From positions 425,858 to 489,857 of the forward strand of contig NZ_CANKUD010000004.1 in the NCBI RefSeq assembly GCF_947486615.1: a DNA stretch of 64,000 nt. The letters are read 5' to 3'. Shown here piece by piece: positions 1 through 7,604 of this stretch. Within the stretch, counting starts at the first letter, position 1. Every line of letters starts with the position of its first letter. Position numbers and translations under genes: made by a program. Below the pieces are notes generated by a model. That model was not told the origin of the DNA. It searched no databases and saw only the letters and a program-made list of their open reading frames with translations. The stretch is from an uncultured Modestobacter sp. Its GTDB lineage: Bacteria > Actinomycetota > Actinomycetes > Mycobacteriales > Geodermatophilaceae.

Positions 1-710
1 ACGTCTGGGACGTCGTCTCGGCGACCGTCGTGGCCGGCAGCCCCGGCGTCCGGGCGCTGGCCACGGCGAGCCACTCGATCGCCGCGACCTTCGGCCACGA
101 GGACGGCGAGCAGCTCCCGCTCGACGTGCACCTGGACATGATCGCCCGCATCGCCCGGGCCGTGGACCTGCCGCTGTCGATGGACATGGAGGCCGGCTAC
201 GGCGACCCGGGGGAGACCACCCGCCGGGCGATCGGGGTGGGCGTCGTCGGCGGCAACCTGGAGGACCAGCTGCGGCCGCTGGACGACGCGGTCGCCGCCG
301 TCGAGGCGGTGCTCCGCGCCGGGCGGGACGCCGGGATCGACTTCGTGCTCAACGCCCGCACCGACGTCTTCCTGCTGGCCGACGCCGCCGCCGACCGGGG
401 CGCGCTGGTCGCCGAGGCGGTGCGCCGCGGGCAGGCCTACCTGGCGGCCGGCGCCCCGGTGGTGTTCGTGCCCGGCGCGGGGGACCGGGCGGAGATCGCG
501 GCCCTGGTCGACGGGCTGGGCCGCGGGCGGGTCTCGCTGATGAGCGTCCCCGGGGTGTCGCCGTCGGTGCGGGAGCTGGCCGAGCTCGGCGTCGCCCGCG
601 TCTCCACCGGGCCGTTCACCCAGCGGGTGGCGCTGACCGCGCTGCAGGACGCCGTCGTCGAGCTGGTCGCCGGCGGCACCCTCCCGGCCGGCACCCGTTC
701 GCTCAACTGA
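1..710 (+). CDS. Isocitrate lyase/PEP mutase family protein, 5'-truncated
   Basis: The reading frame is open from the first bases of the window and encodes about 235 residues, so the true start lies upstream. The visible N-terminus (VWDVVSATVVA...) matches the NAWD...ARVVA opening of the isocitrate lyase/phosphoenolpyruvate mutase superfamily. The DMEAGYGDP motif and the following NLEDQ segment supply the expected Mg-binding acidic residues, and NARTD follows. Members cleave or rearrange C-C or P-C bonds of small 2-oxo or 2-hydroxy acids such as 2-methylisocitrate, oxaloacetate or phosphonopyruvate. The substrate cannot be told from sequence. An in-frame GTG at 30 is not the start, because the conserved N-terminal strand precedes it. 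Confidence 0.85.
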   Translation, partial: VWDVVSATVVAGSPGVRALATASHSIAATFGHEDGEQLPLDVHLDMIARIARAVDLPLSMDMEAGYGDPGETTRRAIGVGVVGGNLEDQLRPLDDAVAAVEAVLRAGRDAGIDFVLNARTDVFLLADAAADRGALVAEAVRRGQAYLAAGAPVVFVPGAGDRAEIAALVDGLGRGRVSLMSVPGVSPSVRELAELGVARVSTGPFTQRVALTALQDAVVELVAGGTLPAGTRSLN

Positions 711-766
711 CCGCACCGCTGGGAAAGGGCAGGACGGCTCGGCCGCGAGAGCCCTACCGTGCCGGC

Positions 767-1294
767 ATGGGTGATCGCTGGGGGCCGGACGGACCTCCGC
801 CGGAGGCGTACAGCCGGGTCACCGATCCGCAGCGGTACGCGGGCCTGCACGACGTCGCCGACCGGTTCGTCACCGTTCTCGCCGAGCGGTACGACGTCGC
901 GGTGACCGACGAGCCGGCGTCCGGGGCGCTCGGGGTGCGCGCCGTCCGGTTGCACCCCCGGTCCGGTGGGGGCGCCGATCTGGTGGTCGTGCACACCGAG
1001 TTCGGGGTGCGGCTGCGGGCCGGGCGCTGGGTGGAGGAGTCGTTCCCGCACTGCGGCTGCGACGCCTGCGACGAGGAAGCCGAGGACCTCGCCGAGGAGC
1101 TGGGGGACTTCGTCACCGACGTGGTGCGCGGCCGGCTCGCCGAGGAGCTGACCAGCGGATTCCGGAAGGGCACGCTCGCGGTAGGGCGGCCGCGATCGGC
1201 CGGGAACCGGTCGCTGAGCCGCGACGATGTCCGGCGACTCGGACCCCCGGGACGCCACGAGTGGTCGCCCTGGCCGGAGCGGGGCGGTCGGTGA
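767..1294 (+). CDS. DUF6226 family protein
   Basis: This 175-residue soluble protein begins with ATG. It has a conserved-looking core of a long N-terminal helix (residues about 20-45), a strand region, and a CGCDACDEE cysteine cluster near residue 100 followed by an acidic helix. It resembles the DUF6226 family of actinobacterial hypothetical proteins, which has no known function. The CGCxxC motif could bind a metal, but this is unproven. Its stop codon overlaps the GTG start of the next gene (GTGA), so the two are probably translationally coupled. Confidence 0.65.
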   Translation: MGDRWGPDGPPPEAYSRVTDPQRYAGLHDVADRFVTVLAERYDVAVTDEPASGALGVRAVRLHPRSGGGADLVVVHTEFGVRLRAGRWVEESFPHCGCDACDEEAEDLAEELGDFVTDVVRGRLAEELTSGFRKGTLAVGRPRSAGNRSLSRDDVRRLGPPGRHEWSPWPERGGR

Positions 1295-1674
1295 CGCCGC
1301 CGTCCACGGGTGGGCCTGTGACGGTCGTCGGCAGCCGGGAGCGCCGGCTGCCCGCACCGCCCGCCGTCGTCCGGCGGTCGCTGGCCGAGCCGCACCAGCC
1401 GGGCGCCCGGCCCTGGCTGGCGCTGACGGACGACGAGGTGGAGCCGGTGGTCATCGACGACGGGACGCCGGATCGGCTGGCGTGGCGGTCGTTGTGGCCC
1501 CGCCGTCCCGATCTGGTGCTGGCTTTCGAGCTGCGGGCGGCGGGCGCGGAGACGGCGCTCCGCTGGACGCTGACCGCCGTGGGGGAGCCGCCCGACGCGA
1601 GCCTCACCGGGCACCTGCGGCACCGGGTCAACCACCTGCTGTGGTCCGACCTGCGCCTCTCCTACGGACAGTGA
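1291..1674 (+). CDS. Hypothetical protein coupled to the DUF6226 gene
   Basis: The reading frame extends upstream to 1261, but the GTG at 1291 overlaps the stop of the DUF6226 gene by four bases, which is the usual coupled arrangement, so I start it there (127 residues). It has no membrane segment or signal peptide. The pattern of a WLALTDDE stretch, alternating strands (LVLAFELR, TALRWTLTAVG) and a C-terminal helix (LRHRVNHLLWSDLR) is reminiscent of SRPBCC/START-like folds. No specific family is recognised. Confidence 0.55.
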   Translation: MTPPSTGGPVTVVGSRERRLPAPPAVVRRSLAEPHQPGARPWLALTDDEVEPVVIDDGTPDRLAWRSLWPRRPDLVLAFELRAAGAETALRWTLTAVGEPPDASLTGHLRHRVNHLLWSDLRLSYGQ

Positions 1675-1695
1675 GCCGCAGCGAGCCGTCCGTCG

Positions 1696-1747
1696 AGTGA
1701 CAGCCCAGCGGGCTCCCCGGCGCGCGGACCCCCGCTGAGCCGTCACT
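1696..1747. repeat. Palindromic repeat element, copy 1
   Basis: The left arm AGTGACAGCCCAGCGGG pairs with the right arm CCCGCTGAGCCGTCACT across an 18-base loop, with two mismatches. A second copy with a similar loop lies 51 bases downstream. It could terminate the 767-1674 gene pair, but the tandem near-identical copies look more like a REP-type repeat. Confidence 0.75.
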
Positions 1748-1798
1748 GGGCGAGTGCTGCCCCTCCCACCCCGCGCGGTGCGCGGCGAGGTCCCTTCG

Positions 1799-1851
1799 AG
1801 TGACAGCTGAGCGGGCTCATCCGGTCCGCGTGTCCCCGCTGAGCTGTCACT
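1799..1851. repeat. Palindromic repeat element, copy 2
   Basis: The arms AGTGACAGCTGAGCGGG and CCCGCTGAGCTGTCACT form a 17-bp inverted repeat with one mismatch. The element is the same length and has the same arm sequence as the copy at 1696-1747. It ends 11 bases before a duplicated leader sequence. The 1675-2049 intergenic region holds this pair, that leader copy and nothing else I recognise. Confidence 0.75.
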
Positions 1852-1862
1852 CGGCGACGGGC

Positions 1863-1967
1863 GGCAAGGGGCGAGGTGGGACACGCTCGGTGGCTGGGGT
1901 GGGAGCTCGGGCGGAAGATCGGGGGCAGGGCGTCGATGACGACGAGAGAGAAGGCGCCGCCGACATG
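1863..1967 (+). repeat. Imperfect direct repeat, orphan copy of the acyl-CoA dehydrogenase leader
   Basis: These 105 bases, from GGCAAGGGGCGAGGTGGG to an ATG, are closely similar along their whole length to 2715-2818, which leads into the acyl-CoA dehydrogenase start. In this copy the ATG opens only a six-codon frame (MRDWRR) before a stop. It therefore looks like a duplicated promoter and leader that has lost its gene. Confidence 0.75.
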
Positions 1968-2049
1968 AGGGACTGGCGGCGGTGAGGGCGCGCACCGGTG
2001 ACCCGCCACCCCGCCCGTCCCTCGCCGCCGAACGGAGGGCTGATGCCGG

Positions 2050-2688
2050 GTGAGCGGGACGAGCTGGGATCACAACGCCTGGTATCACCGGACGCTCCTA
2101 GGGCAGCTGCCACCGGGCAGCCGGCGGGTGCTGGACGTGGGCTGCGGTGCCGGTGCGCTGGCCCGAGAGCTCGCCACTCGGGTGCCCCAGGTCGATGCGC
2201 TGGACGCCGACCAGGCGATGGTGGCGCTGGCGCGGCGCAGCGCCCCGGCCAACCTCGATGTCTTGCACGCCGACGTGCTGGCGGCCGAGCTGCCGGCGGG
2301 GAGCTACGACGCAGTGCTCAGCTCCAGCGTCCTGCACCACCTGCCGTTGTCCCCGGCACTGACCACGATGGCCGGCTGGCTGCGGCCGGGCGGCGTGCTC
2401 GCCGCGGTGACCCTCCCGCGGGTCGACCTGCCGCGCGACCTCCCCGTGGAAGCGGCCGCCGTCCTCGGGCACCACGGCCTCGGCGCCGTCTTCGCGGCAG
2501 GACGGAGGCTGACCGGGAGACCACTGTTCGACCACGAGCCGATGGGCAGCGACATGCCGATGCGCGACCCGGAGCTCACCACCCGGCAGGTGCGGGCCGC
2601 GGCGGCCGCCGTGCTGCCGGGCGTCCGCGTGCGCCGGCTGTTGTTCTGGCGATTCGTCCTCACCTGGACCAAGCCGTTCACCGGGTGA
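2050..2688 (+). CDS. Class I SAM-dependent methyltransferase
   Basis: This 212-residue protein has the Rossmann SAM-binding motif I VLDVGCGAGAL (residues about 27-37), a motif II acidic residue in DALDAD, and a post-motif segment DAVLSSSVLHHL. This is the Methyltransf_11/25 layout of small-molecule methyltransferases. The C-terminal part may form the acceptor site; its substrate is unknown. The GTG start is inferred, because the SAM motif begins only about 25 residues in and a weak purine-rich stretch precedes it. The gene lies between two imperfect copies of one leader sequence, which suggests it was inserted or captured in front of the acyl-CoA dehydrogenase. Confidence 0.8.
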   Translation: MSGTSWDHNAWYHRTLLGQLPPGSRRVLDVGCGAGALARELATRVPQVDALDADQAMVALARRSAPANLDVLHADVLAAELPAGSYDAVLSSSVLHHLPLSPALTTMAGWLRPGGVLAAVTLPRVDLPRDLPVEAAAVLGHHGLGAVFAAGRRLTGRPLFDHEPMGSDMPMRDPELTTRQVRAAAAAVLPGVRVRRLLFWRFVLTWTKPFTG

Positions 2689-2714
2689 CGGCCGATGTCC
2701 GCCGCACCTCACTC

Positions 2715-2818
2715 GGCAAGGGGTGAGGTGGGCCACGCTCGGTGGCTGGGGTGCCGGATCGGGCGGAGCATCGGGACCACGACGTCGACGACGACCGAGG
2801 AAAGGCACCGCCGCCATG
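2715..2818 (+). repeat. Imperfect direct repeat, functional leader of the acyl-CoA dehydrogenase gene
   Basis: This is the second copy of the roughly 105-base leader (first copy 1863-1967). It ends in the ATG of the acyl-CoA dehydrogenase and contains its GAGGAAAGG ribosome binding site at 2797-2805. It begins just after the methyltransferase stop codon, so it probably carries the dehydrogenase promoter. Confidence 0.75.
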
Positions 2819-3994
2819 ACCGACCTGCTCCTGCCCGCTGACTTCTTCGCGTTCCAGAGCCTGCTGCCCGACGACGAGCAGAAGGAGCTGATGGCGCTCC
2901 GGGAGTTCCTGGAGTCGGAGGTCAAGCCGCACGTCAACTCCTCGTGGGCCGCCGCCGAGTTCCCGCACGACCTGATCCCGAAGTTCGCCGAGGCCGACAT
3001 CGTGGGCCGCTCCTACGACTGGGACGGCCGCCCCCGCGCCTCCCGGCTGTTCACCGGCTTCCAGGCGATGGAGCTCTCCCGGGTCGACCCGTCGATGGCC
3101 ACCTTCCTGGGCGTGCACAACGGCCTGGCGATGGGCTCGATCATGATCCTCGGCTCCGAGGAGCAGCGGCAGCGCTGGATCCCCTCGATGATGCGGATGG
3201 AGACCATCGGCGCGTTCGGGCTCACCGAGCCCGAGGGAGGCTCCGACGTCGCCCGCGGCATGCGCACCACCGCGCGCCGGGACGGCGACGAGTGGGTGCT
3301 CAACGGCGCCAAGCGCTGGATCGGGAACGGCACCTTCGCCGACGTCGTGGTGGTCTTCGCCCGCGACGAGGCCGACGACCAGGTCAAGACCTTCGTCGTG
3401 GAGAAGGGCACCCCCGGCTTCACCGCCACCAAGATCGAGGACAAGTTCGCGCTGCGCACCGTGCAGAACGCCGACCTGACCTTCGCCGACTGCCGCATCC
3501 CGGCGGGCAACAAGCTCGAGGACGGCAACTCCTTCAAGGACGTCAACAAGGTGCTCAAGGTGACCCGCGGAGGGGTGGCCTGGAGCGGCGTCGGCTGCCA
3601 GCTGGGCGCCTACGAGGTGGCGGTGGCCTACGCCAAGGAACGGCACCAGTTCGGCAAGGCGATCGGTTCGTTCCAGCTGATCCAGGACCTGCTGGCCCGG
3701 ATGCTGGGCAACGTCACCGCCAGCCTCGGGATGACGGTGCGGATCGCCCAGCTCCAGGAGACCGACGACCTGCGGGACGACCAGGCCGCGCTGGCCAAGC
3801 TCTACGTGACCAGCCGCGGCCGGGAGACCGTCGCCATGGCCCGGGAGCTGTTCGGCGGCAACGGGATCGTGCTGGAGAACGACGTCATCCGGTACTTCGC
3901 CGACGCCGAGGCGCTGTACTCCTACGAGGGCACCCGCGAGATGAACACCCTCATCGTCGGCCGCTCGATCACCGGGATGAGCGCATTCGTGTAG
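2816..3994 (+). CDS. Acyl-CoA dehydrogenase (glutaryl-CoA dehydrogenase-like)
   Basis: This 392-residue flavoenzyme oxidises an acyl-CoA at the alpha-beta position. Order of features: an N-terminal helical domain; the FAD/substrate-binding strand domain with FGLTEPEGGSD and LNGAKRWIGN (residues about 130-180); and a C-terminal helical domain containing the arginine-rich RHQFGKAIGSFQ segment. The catalytic glutamate lies in YEGTREMN. The YEGT..NTLIVGRSITG ending is typical of the glutaryl-CoA dehydrogenase branch, but the decarboxylating function is not certain. The ATG at 2816 is chosen because GAGGAAAGG precedes it at good spacing, although the frame is open further upstream. The gene appears monocistronic. 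Confidence 0.9.
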   Translation: MTDLLLPADFFAFQSLLPDDEQKELMALREFLESEVKPHVNSSWAAAEFPHDLIPKFAEADIVGRSYDWDGRPRASRLFTGFQAMELSRVDPSMATFLGVHNGLAMGSIMILGSEEQRQRWIPSMMRMETIGAFGLTEPEGGSDVARGMRTTARRDGDEWVLNGAKRWIGNGTFADVVVVFARDEADDQVKTFVVEKGTPGFTATKIEDKFALRTVQNADLTFADCRIPAGNKLEDGNSFKDVNKVLKVTRGGVAWSGVGCQLGAYEVAVAYAKERHQFGKAIGSFQLIQDLLARMLGNVTASLGMTVRIAQLQETDDLRDDQAALAKLYVTSRGRETVAMARELFGGNGIVLENDVIRYFADAEALYSYEGTREMNTLIVGRSITGMSAFV

Positions 3995-4110
3995 CTCACC
4001 CCTTCGGGGCGGTGCACCCGCCCACGGCTGGAGAGACGACCACCGGTTGACGATCACCAGGAGGTACGCCGGAGTGGCGTGCCTGCTGTGATCAGTCGTT
4101 GGGAGGGGTC

Positions 4111-4815
4111 GTGTCGGGTCAGTCCGTGCTCGTCGTCGAGGACACCGACGAGATCCGTGAGCTCGTCGTCACGGTGCTCCGCCGCGCCGGGATGGACGTG
4201 CGGGAGGCCACCACCGGTGCCTCCTGCCTGGCCGAGGTGCGCCGCGAGGCGCCCGACGTCGTCGTCCTGGACCTCGGCCTGCCCGACGCCGACGGCACCG
4301 AGGTGTGCCGACAGCTGCGCTCCGAGACCGACTGCTACGTGCTGATGCTGACCGCGCGGGCGGAGGAGGTCGATCTGCTGATCGGTCTCGCCGTCGGGGC
4401 GGACGGCTACATGGCCAAGCCGTTCTCACCGCGCGAGCTGGTGGCCCGGGTGCAGACGATGCTCCGCCGGCCGCGCACCGTCGCGGTCCCGGAGCCGCGC
4501 ACGCCCCTGGAGGACACCGTCCAGCGGCTGGCCGACCTCGAGGTCGACCCGGACAGCCGCGAGGTGCGGGTGGACGGCGCGGCCGTCGACCTGACCCGCA
4601 CCGAGTTCGACCTGCTCGCCGCCCTCGTCTCCCGGCCCGGCCGGGTGCTGCAGCGGGAGACGCTGCTGCGCGAGGTCTGGCAGACCGACTGGGAGGGCAA
4701 CCTGCGCCTGGTCGAGGCCCACATGTCCAACCTGCGGCGCAAGCTCGCTGCCGCAGGGTTGAGCCACCCCGAGATCAAGACCGTCCGGGGGGTCGGCTAC
4801 CGCTTGGTGGCCTGA
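4111..4815 (+). CDS. OmpR/PhoB-family response regulator
   Basis: The 234-residue protein has an N-terminal receiver domain with the acidic pair in VEDTDE, the phosphoacceptor aspartate in VVLDLGLPDADG and the conserved lysine in MAKPFSP. It has a C-terminal winged-helix DNA-binding domain ending in LRRKLAA...TVRGVGYRLVA. GTG 4111 is chosen because GGGAGGGG lies just before it; a TTG at 4099 is in frame but would place the RBS inside the gene. No histidine kinase is adjacent. The nearest is at 7874-9319, across the TasA/SipW operon, which makes this protein the best local candidate to bind the 11-bp repeats before both TasA-type genes (inference). Confidence 0.9.
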   Translation: MSGQSVLVVEDTDEIRELVVTVLRRAGMDVREATTGASCLAEVRREAPDVVVLDLGLPDADGTEVCRQLRSETDCYVLMLTARAEEVDLLIGLAVGADGYMAKPFSPRELVARVQTMLRRPRTVAVPEPRTPLEDTVQRLADLEVDPDSREVRVDGAAVDLTRTEFDLLAALVSRPGRVLQRETLLREVWQTDWEGNLRLVEAHMSNLRRKLAAAGLSHPEIKTVRGVGYRLVA

Positions 4816-4821
4816 GGAAGG

Positions 4822-4909
4822 TCAGGACCGAACCTGGTCCTGAGAGGGACAGCTGCATCCGACGACGAGGCCCGGCCCCCCACACGGGGAGCCGGGCCTC
4901 GTTGTCGTC
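4822..4909. terminator. Two hairpins between convergent genes
   Basis: A small hairpin (TCAGGACC/GGTCCTGA, 4822-4843) is followed by a strong GC stem at 4861-4909 (GACGACGAGGCCCGGC paired with GCCGGGCCTCGTTGTCGTC, with a bulge). The region separates the plus-strand regulator from the minus-strand REC-Hpt gene and probably terminates both. Confidence 0.75.
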
Positions 4910-4928
4910 GCCCCGTGCGGGGCCGTCG

Positions 4929-5747
4929 TCAGGCGGCCAGGTCCCGCCGGCGGGCGAGCATCCGTCCGGTCGCGGCGTCCACCGCGTGCAGCATGCCGGC
5001 CAGCTCGGCGCGCCCGCCCCACGCGTCGGCGGCGAAGGCCAGCTGGCCGTGCCGGTGGACGTCGTCCCGGCGGCGGGCCGGGCGGGCCAGCCCGCTCAGC
5101 TCGGCCAGCCGGCCGTGGGCCATGATCCCGCGCCGGGCGTCGGCGGCGATCGCCTGGCAGAGGTCGGCGACCGCCGGGTGCCCCAGCTGGCCCGAGGGGC
5201 CGGCGAGGGCCTGGGCGGCGCTGGCCACGGCGCGGGGGTCACCGGACCGCACGCCCCGGGCGATGGCGGACAGCCGGGTCGGCAGCGCGTCGTCGTACAT
5301 GCCCTGCAGCCGGTCCATCAGGTCGGCGTCCTGGTCGGCGTCCTCCAGGTCCTCGACGTCCACGAGGTCCAGCGGCGCGGCGACCGGGGCGGCGCTCCGG
5401 TCGCGCAGCAGGTCCAGCACGAGGCGGACGTCGAACGGGGCGGTCAGGCAGGCGAGGGCGCCGGCGGCCGAGGCGGCGGCGCGCAGCTCGTCGGTGGGCT
5501 CGGGGGTGACCATCAGGAAGCGGGCGGTGCTGCCGGCGGCGCGCAGCTCGCTCAGCAGGGCCGGGCCGCTGTCGGCGCCGGTGACGCCGGCGGCGGTGAC
5601 CACCAGGTCCACCGTGAGGGAGGCGCTCAGCCAGCGGGCGTCCTCGGCGTCGCCGGCCTCGTGGACGCCCCAGCCGGCCAGCTCCAGCAGGCCGGTGACC
5701 TGCTGCCGTGCGGCGGGGGAGGCATCGATGACGAGGGCGGTCAGCAC
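4929..5747 (-). CDS. Degenerate receiver (pseudo-REC) plus Hpt-like domain protein
   Basis: This 272-residue protein is the last gene of the TasA/SipW operon. Residues 1-120 have the periodicity of a receiver domain, but the key residues are missing: the acidic pair is reduced to IDAS, the phosphoacceptor position reads VVTAAG, and the conserved lysine of KPF is alanine (TAPF). Residues about 140-210 resemble an Hpt four-helix domain (LPTRLSAIARGVRSGD...), but the phosphorylated histidine of the AHxLKG motif is glutamine (AAQALAGPSGQLG). It is thus unlikely to relay phosphate and may act as a protein-interaction module. The GTG start at 5747 overlaps the stop of the preceding gene by seven bases. 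Confidence 0.75.
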   Translation of the reverse strand: MLTALVIDASPAARQQVTGLLELAGWGVHEAGDAEDARWLSASLTVDLVVTAAGVTGADSGPALLSELRAAGSTARFLMVTPEPTDELRAAASAAGALACLTAPFDVRLVLDLLRDRSAAPVAAPLDLVDVEDLEDADQDADLMDRLQGMYDDALPTRLSAIARGVRSGDPRAVASAAQALAGPSGQLGHPAVADLCQAIAADARRGIMAHGRLAELSGLARPARRRDDVHRHGQLAFAADAWGGRAELAGMLHAVDAATGRMLARRRDLAA

Positions 5748-6211
5748 GTCACTGGTCCTGTCTCTGCGGGGACGGAGGTCCAGCCGTAGCTGGTGAGGGT
5801 GGTGATGCGGATCCGGATGCCCTGGTCGGCGTAGGAGCCGTCGATGTCCTGGGCGAAGCTCGTCGTCCCGGGGCTCAGGGTGGCGATCGGCTGGGTGCTG
5901 CCGTCGCGGAAGACGGCGGTCAGCTGGTAACCGGTGACCCCGCGGGTGGTCGCGCTCGGCCGCCAGGAACCCCGTCCGTGCAGGGTGCGGGTGGTGTACG
6001 AGCGACCGTCCCACTGGTTGTAGTAGGTGGTGGTGGTGCAGTAGGTGCCGGCGGTCGACAGCCGGGTGACCGGCGCGACGGTCAGCGTGCTGGCGTCGAC
6101 GGTGGTGGCGGCCCGGGCGGTGAAGGAGGCCTGGGCGGGGGAGATGGTCAGCCCCAGCACGGTGGCGAGGGCGACGGCGAGGAGCAGCAGGCTGCGGCGG
6201 ATCCCGGTCAT
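5741..6211 (-). CDS. Small secreted protein of the SipW/TasA operon
   Basis: The 156-residue product has a clear signal peptide: MTGIRR, a hydrophobic run rich in L/A/V, then AQA before SFTARA. The residues around the cleavage site (SFTARAATTVDAS) resemble SipW-dependent signal sequences. The mature part is Thr/Ser/Tyr-rich and probably all-beta, with two cysteines. Its ATG overlaps the sipW stop by four bases and its own stop overlaps the next gene, so it is firmly part of the operon. By position it could be a minor fibre subunit, assembly factor or surface anchor, comparable in role to Bacillus TapA, but I see no sequence match to TapA. Confidence 0.75.
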   Translation of the reverse strand: MTGIRRSLLLLAVALATVLGLTISPAQASFTARAATTVDASTLTVAPVTRLSTAGTYCTTTTYYNQWDGRSYTTRTLHGRGSWRPSATTRGVTGYQLTAVFRDGSTQPIATLSPGTTSFAQDIDGSYADQGIRIRITTLTSYGWTSVPAETGPVTC

Positions 6212-6858
6212 GCCCGGACACCCTCGGTGTCGTCGTTCTCGTCGACCTTCACCGGCCGCCAGATGGAGAGCAGCAGCCAGCCGGCCAGCAGGGCCGGGGC
6301 CCCGTAGACGAGCGCCTGGCTCACCACGGGGGTGCGCAGCACCTGGATGGCGTTGCCGATCTCGGGGATGACCGCCTGCACCTGGTAGGCGGTGTCACCC
6401 TGCAGCGTGGCCTTCCACGGGTCGACGGCCTCGTTCGCGTCGCCCTTGGTCTCGACCGTGACCGCCCCGTCGGCGCCGTGCTCGACGGAGACCACGCGGT
6501 GGCTGACCAGACGGTGGTCGTCGATCGGGATGTGGTAGGCGATGATCATGCCCACGGCGACCTCGTCGACCGGCAGCGGCGTCACGATCGTGACGTCACC
6601 CGGGTCGATGGCCGGGGACATGCTGCCGGTGAGCATCGTCATCGTCCGGTAGTCCAGGACGTGCGGCCCGACGGCCAGGACGCCGAAGGCCAGGACGGCG
6701 ACGGTGACCACGAGCCGGAGCAGCCAGCGGCCCACCAGGCGAGCCGCACGCGTCCCGAGACCCGCGGTGCGGGGCTCCAGGACCAGCTGACGTGCGGGAC
6801 GGTGCGCGATCGCGATGTCCGTGGTGCGGGCCAGCGGTGCGAGCAGGGCGGTGGTCAT
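6208..6858 (-). CDS. sipW: Signal peptidase I, SipW type
   Basis: This 216-residue membrane protease has a cytoplasmic N-terminus, a transmembrane segment near residues 45-68, the catalytic serine in MLTGSMSPAI, and SHRVV, which supplies histidine where bacterial-type LepB has lysine. A second transmembrane segment lies at residues about 180-200. A Ser-His dyad defines the SipW/archaeal/ER-type branch, which in Bacillus processes TasA and TapA. It sits 47 bases downstream of a TasA-type gene and overlaps the following secreted protein gene, so its substrates are probably encoded beside it and at 52650-53264. The N-terminal extension before the first membrane segment is longer than usual. Confidence 0.9.
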   Translation of the reverse strand: MTTALLAPLARTTDIAIAHRPARQLVLEPRTAGLGTRAARLVGRWLLRLVVTVAVLAFGVLAVGPHVLDYRTMTMLTGSMSPAIDPGDVTIVTPLPVDEVAVGMIIAYHIPIDDHRLVSHRVVSVEHGADGAVTVETKGDANEAVDPWKATLQGDTAYQVQAVIPEIGNAIQVLRTPVVSQALVYGAPALLAGWLLLSIWRPVKVDENDDTEGVRA

Positions 6859-6905
6859 GGCGGGTCCTCCGGTCAGGGGTCAGTGGGTGGGCGGACGGCG
6901 CCGGA

Positions 6906-7538
6906 TCAGCGGTTGGTGCCGGTCTGCTGCGCCCCGACGAAGTTGATCGACATCGCGGCGGTCTTGCCCTGGAAGGTGTTGTCCGCGCTACCGGGGAGCG
7001 TGACGGTGACCAGCAGGTGGTCCGTGCCGCCGGCGGTCATGCTGGCGAGGTCACGCAGGCTCGTGCCGGCAGTCACAGCACCGGAGCCCTGGGCGTACCG
7101 GCGCGCGGTGGAACCGGAGCAGGTGTAGGTGGCGACGCCGTTGGCCCCGATCGTCTCGGTCCACTTGACCGAGCAGGAGTCGACGCCGAGCTGCAGGCCG
7201 TTGACCTTGTCGGTCGTCAGGACGCTCTGGGTGGTCGCCGTGGACACGAGCGAGATGCTCGACATGTTGAGGTTGCCGTTGTTGACCAGCTCCACCGAGC
7301 GGCTGATCGAGTCGCCGGGCACGAAGCCGGCAGCGTTGATGGTCATGCCGGCCGCGCCGCCAGCGGCGAGGTCCAGGGACAGGGTCCCCGAGGTGACCGA
7401 GGCGTTCAGCGGGGCGGTGCTGTCGGTGAAGGTGCCGAAGGTGCCCATGCCGGCGACGGCGGCGGCGGCACCGACGATGCCGAGCGAGCCGATGATCTTG
7501 CGGGTGGTGCGGCTGCGGTTCGTGGCGGTGGCGGTCAT
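6906..7538 (-). CDS. TasA/camelysin family secreted fibre protein (copy 1)
   Basis: The 210-residue protein starts MTATATNRSRTTRK and has a hydrophobic SipW-type signal segment (IIGSLGIVGAAAAVAGMGTFG) followed by FTDST, the hallmark of TasA/camelysin (peptidase M73-like) precursors. The mature part is predicted all-beta with SVELVNNGN and two cysteines in VDSCSVKW and TYTCSG. In Bacillus such proteins form extracellular matrix fibres; some relatives have protease activity. The ATG has AGGGAG upstream. Regulation is probably through the four 11-bp repeats at 7605-7648. A paralogue with nearly identical signal sequence and C-terminus is at 52650-53264. Confidence 0.85.
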   Translation of the reverse strand: MTATATNRSRTTRKIIGSLGIVGAAAAVAGMGTFGTFTDSTAPLNASVTSGTLSLDLAAGGAAGMTINAAGFVPGDSISRSVELVNNGNLNMSSISLVSTATTQSVLTTDKVNGLQLGVDSCSVKWTETIGANGVATYTCSGSTARRYAQGSGAVTAGTSLRDLASMTAGGTDHLLVTVTLPGSADNTFQGKTAAMSINFVGAQQTGTNR

Positions 7539-7553
7539 GGCTGCGTCTCCCTG

Positions 7554-7590
7554 GTCTGTCCCGTGTCGGCGGGTGTTCCCGGCGACAGAC
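7554..7590 (-). other. Leader hairpin upstream of TasA copy 1
   Basis: GTCTGTC (7554-7560) and GACAGAC (7584-7590) form an inverted repeat in the untranslated leader, ending just before the AGGGAG ribosome binding site. A hairpin occupies the same place before the second TasA gene (52594-52639), although its sequence differs. A role in mRNA stability or translation control is inference. Confidence 0.5.
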
Positions 7591-7604
7591 ACGACTCTGG
7601 AGGC

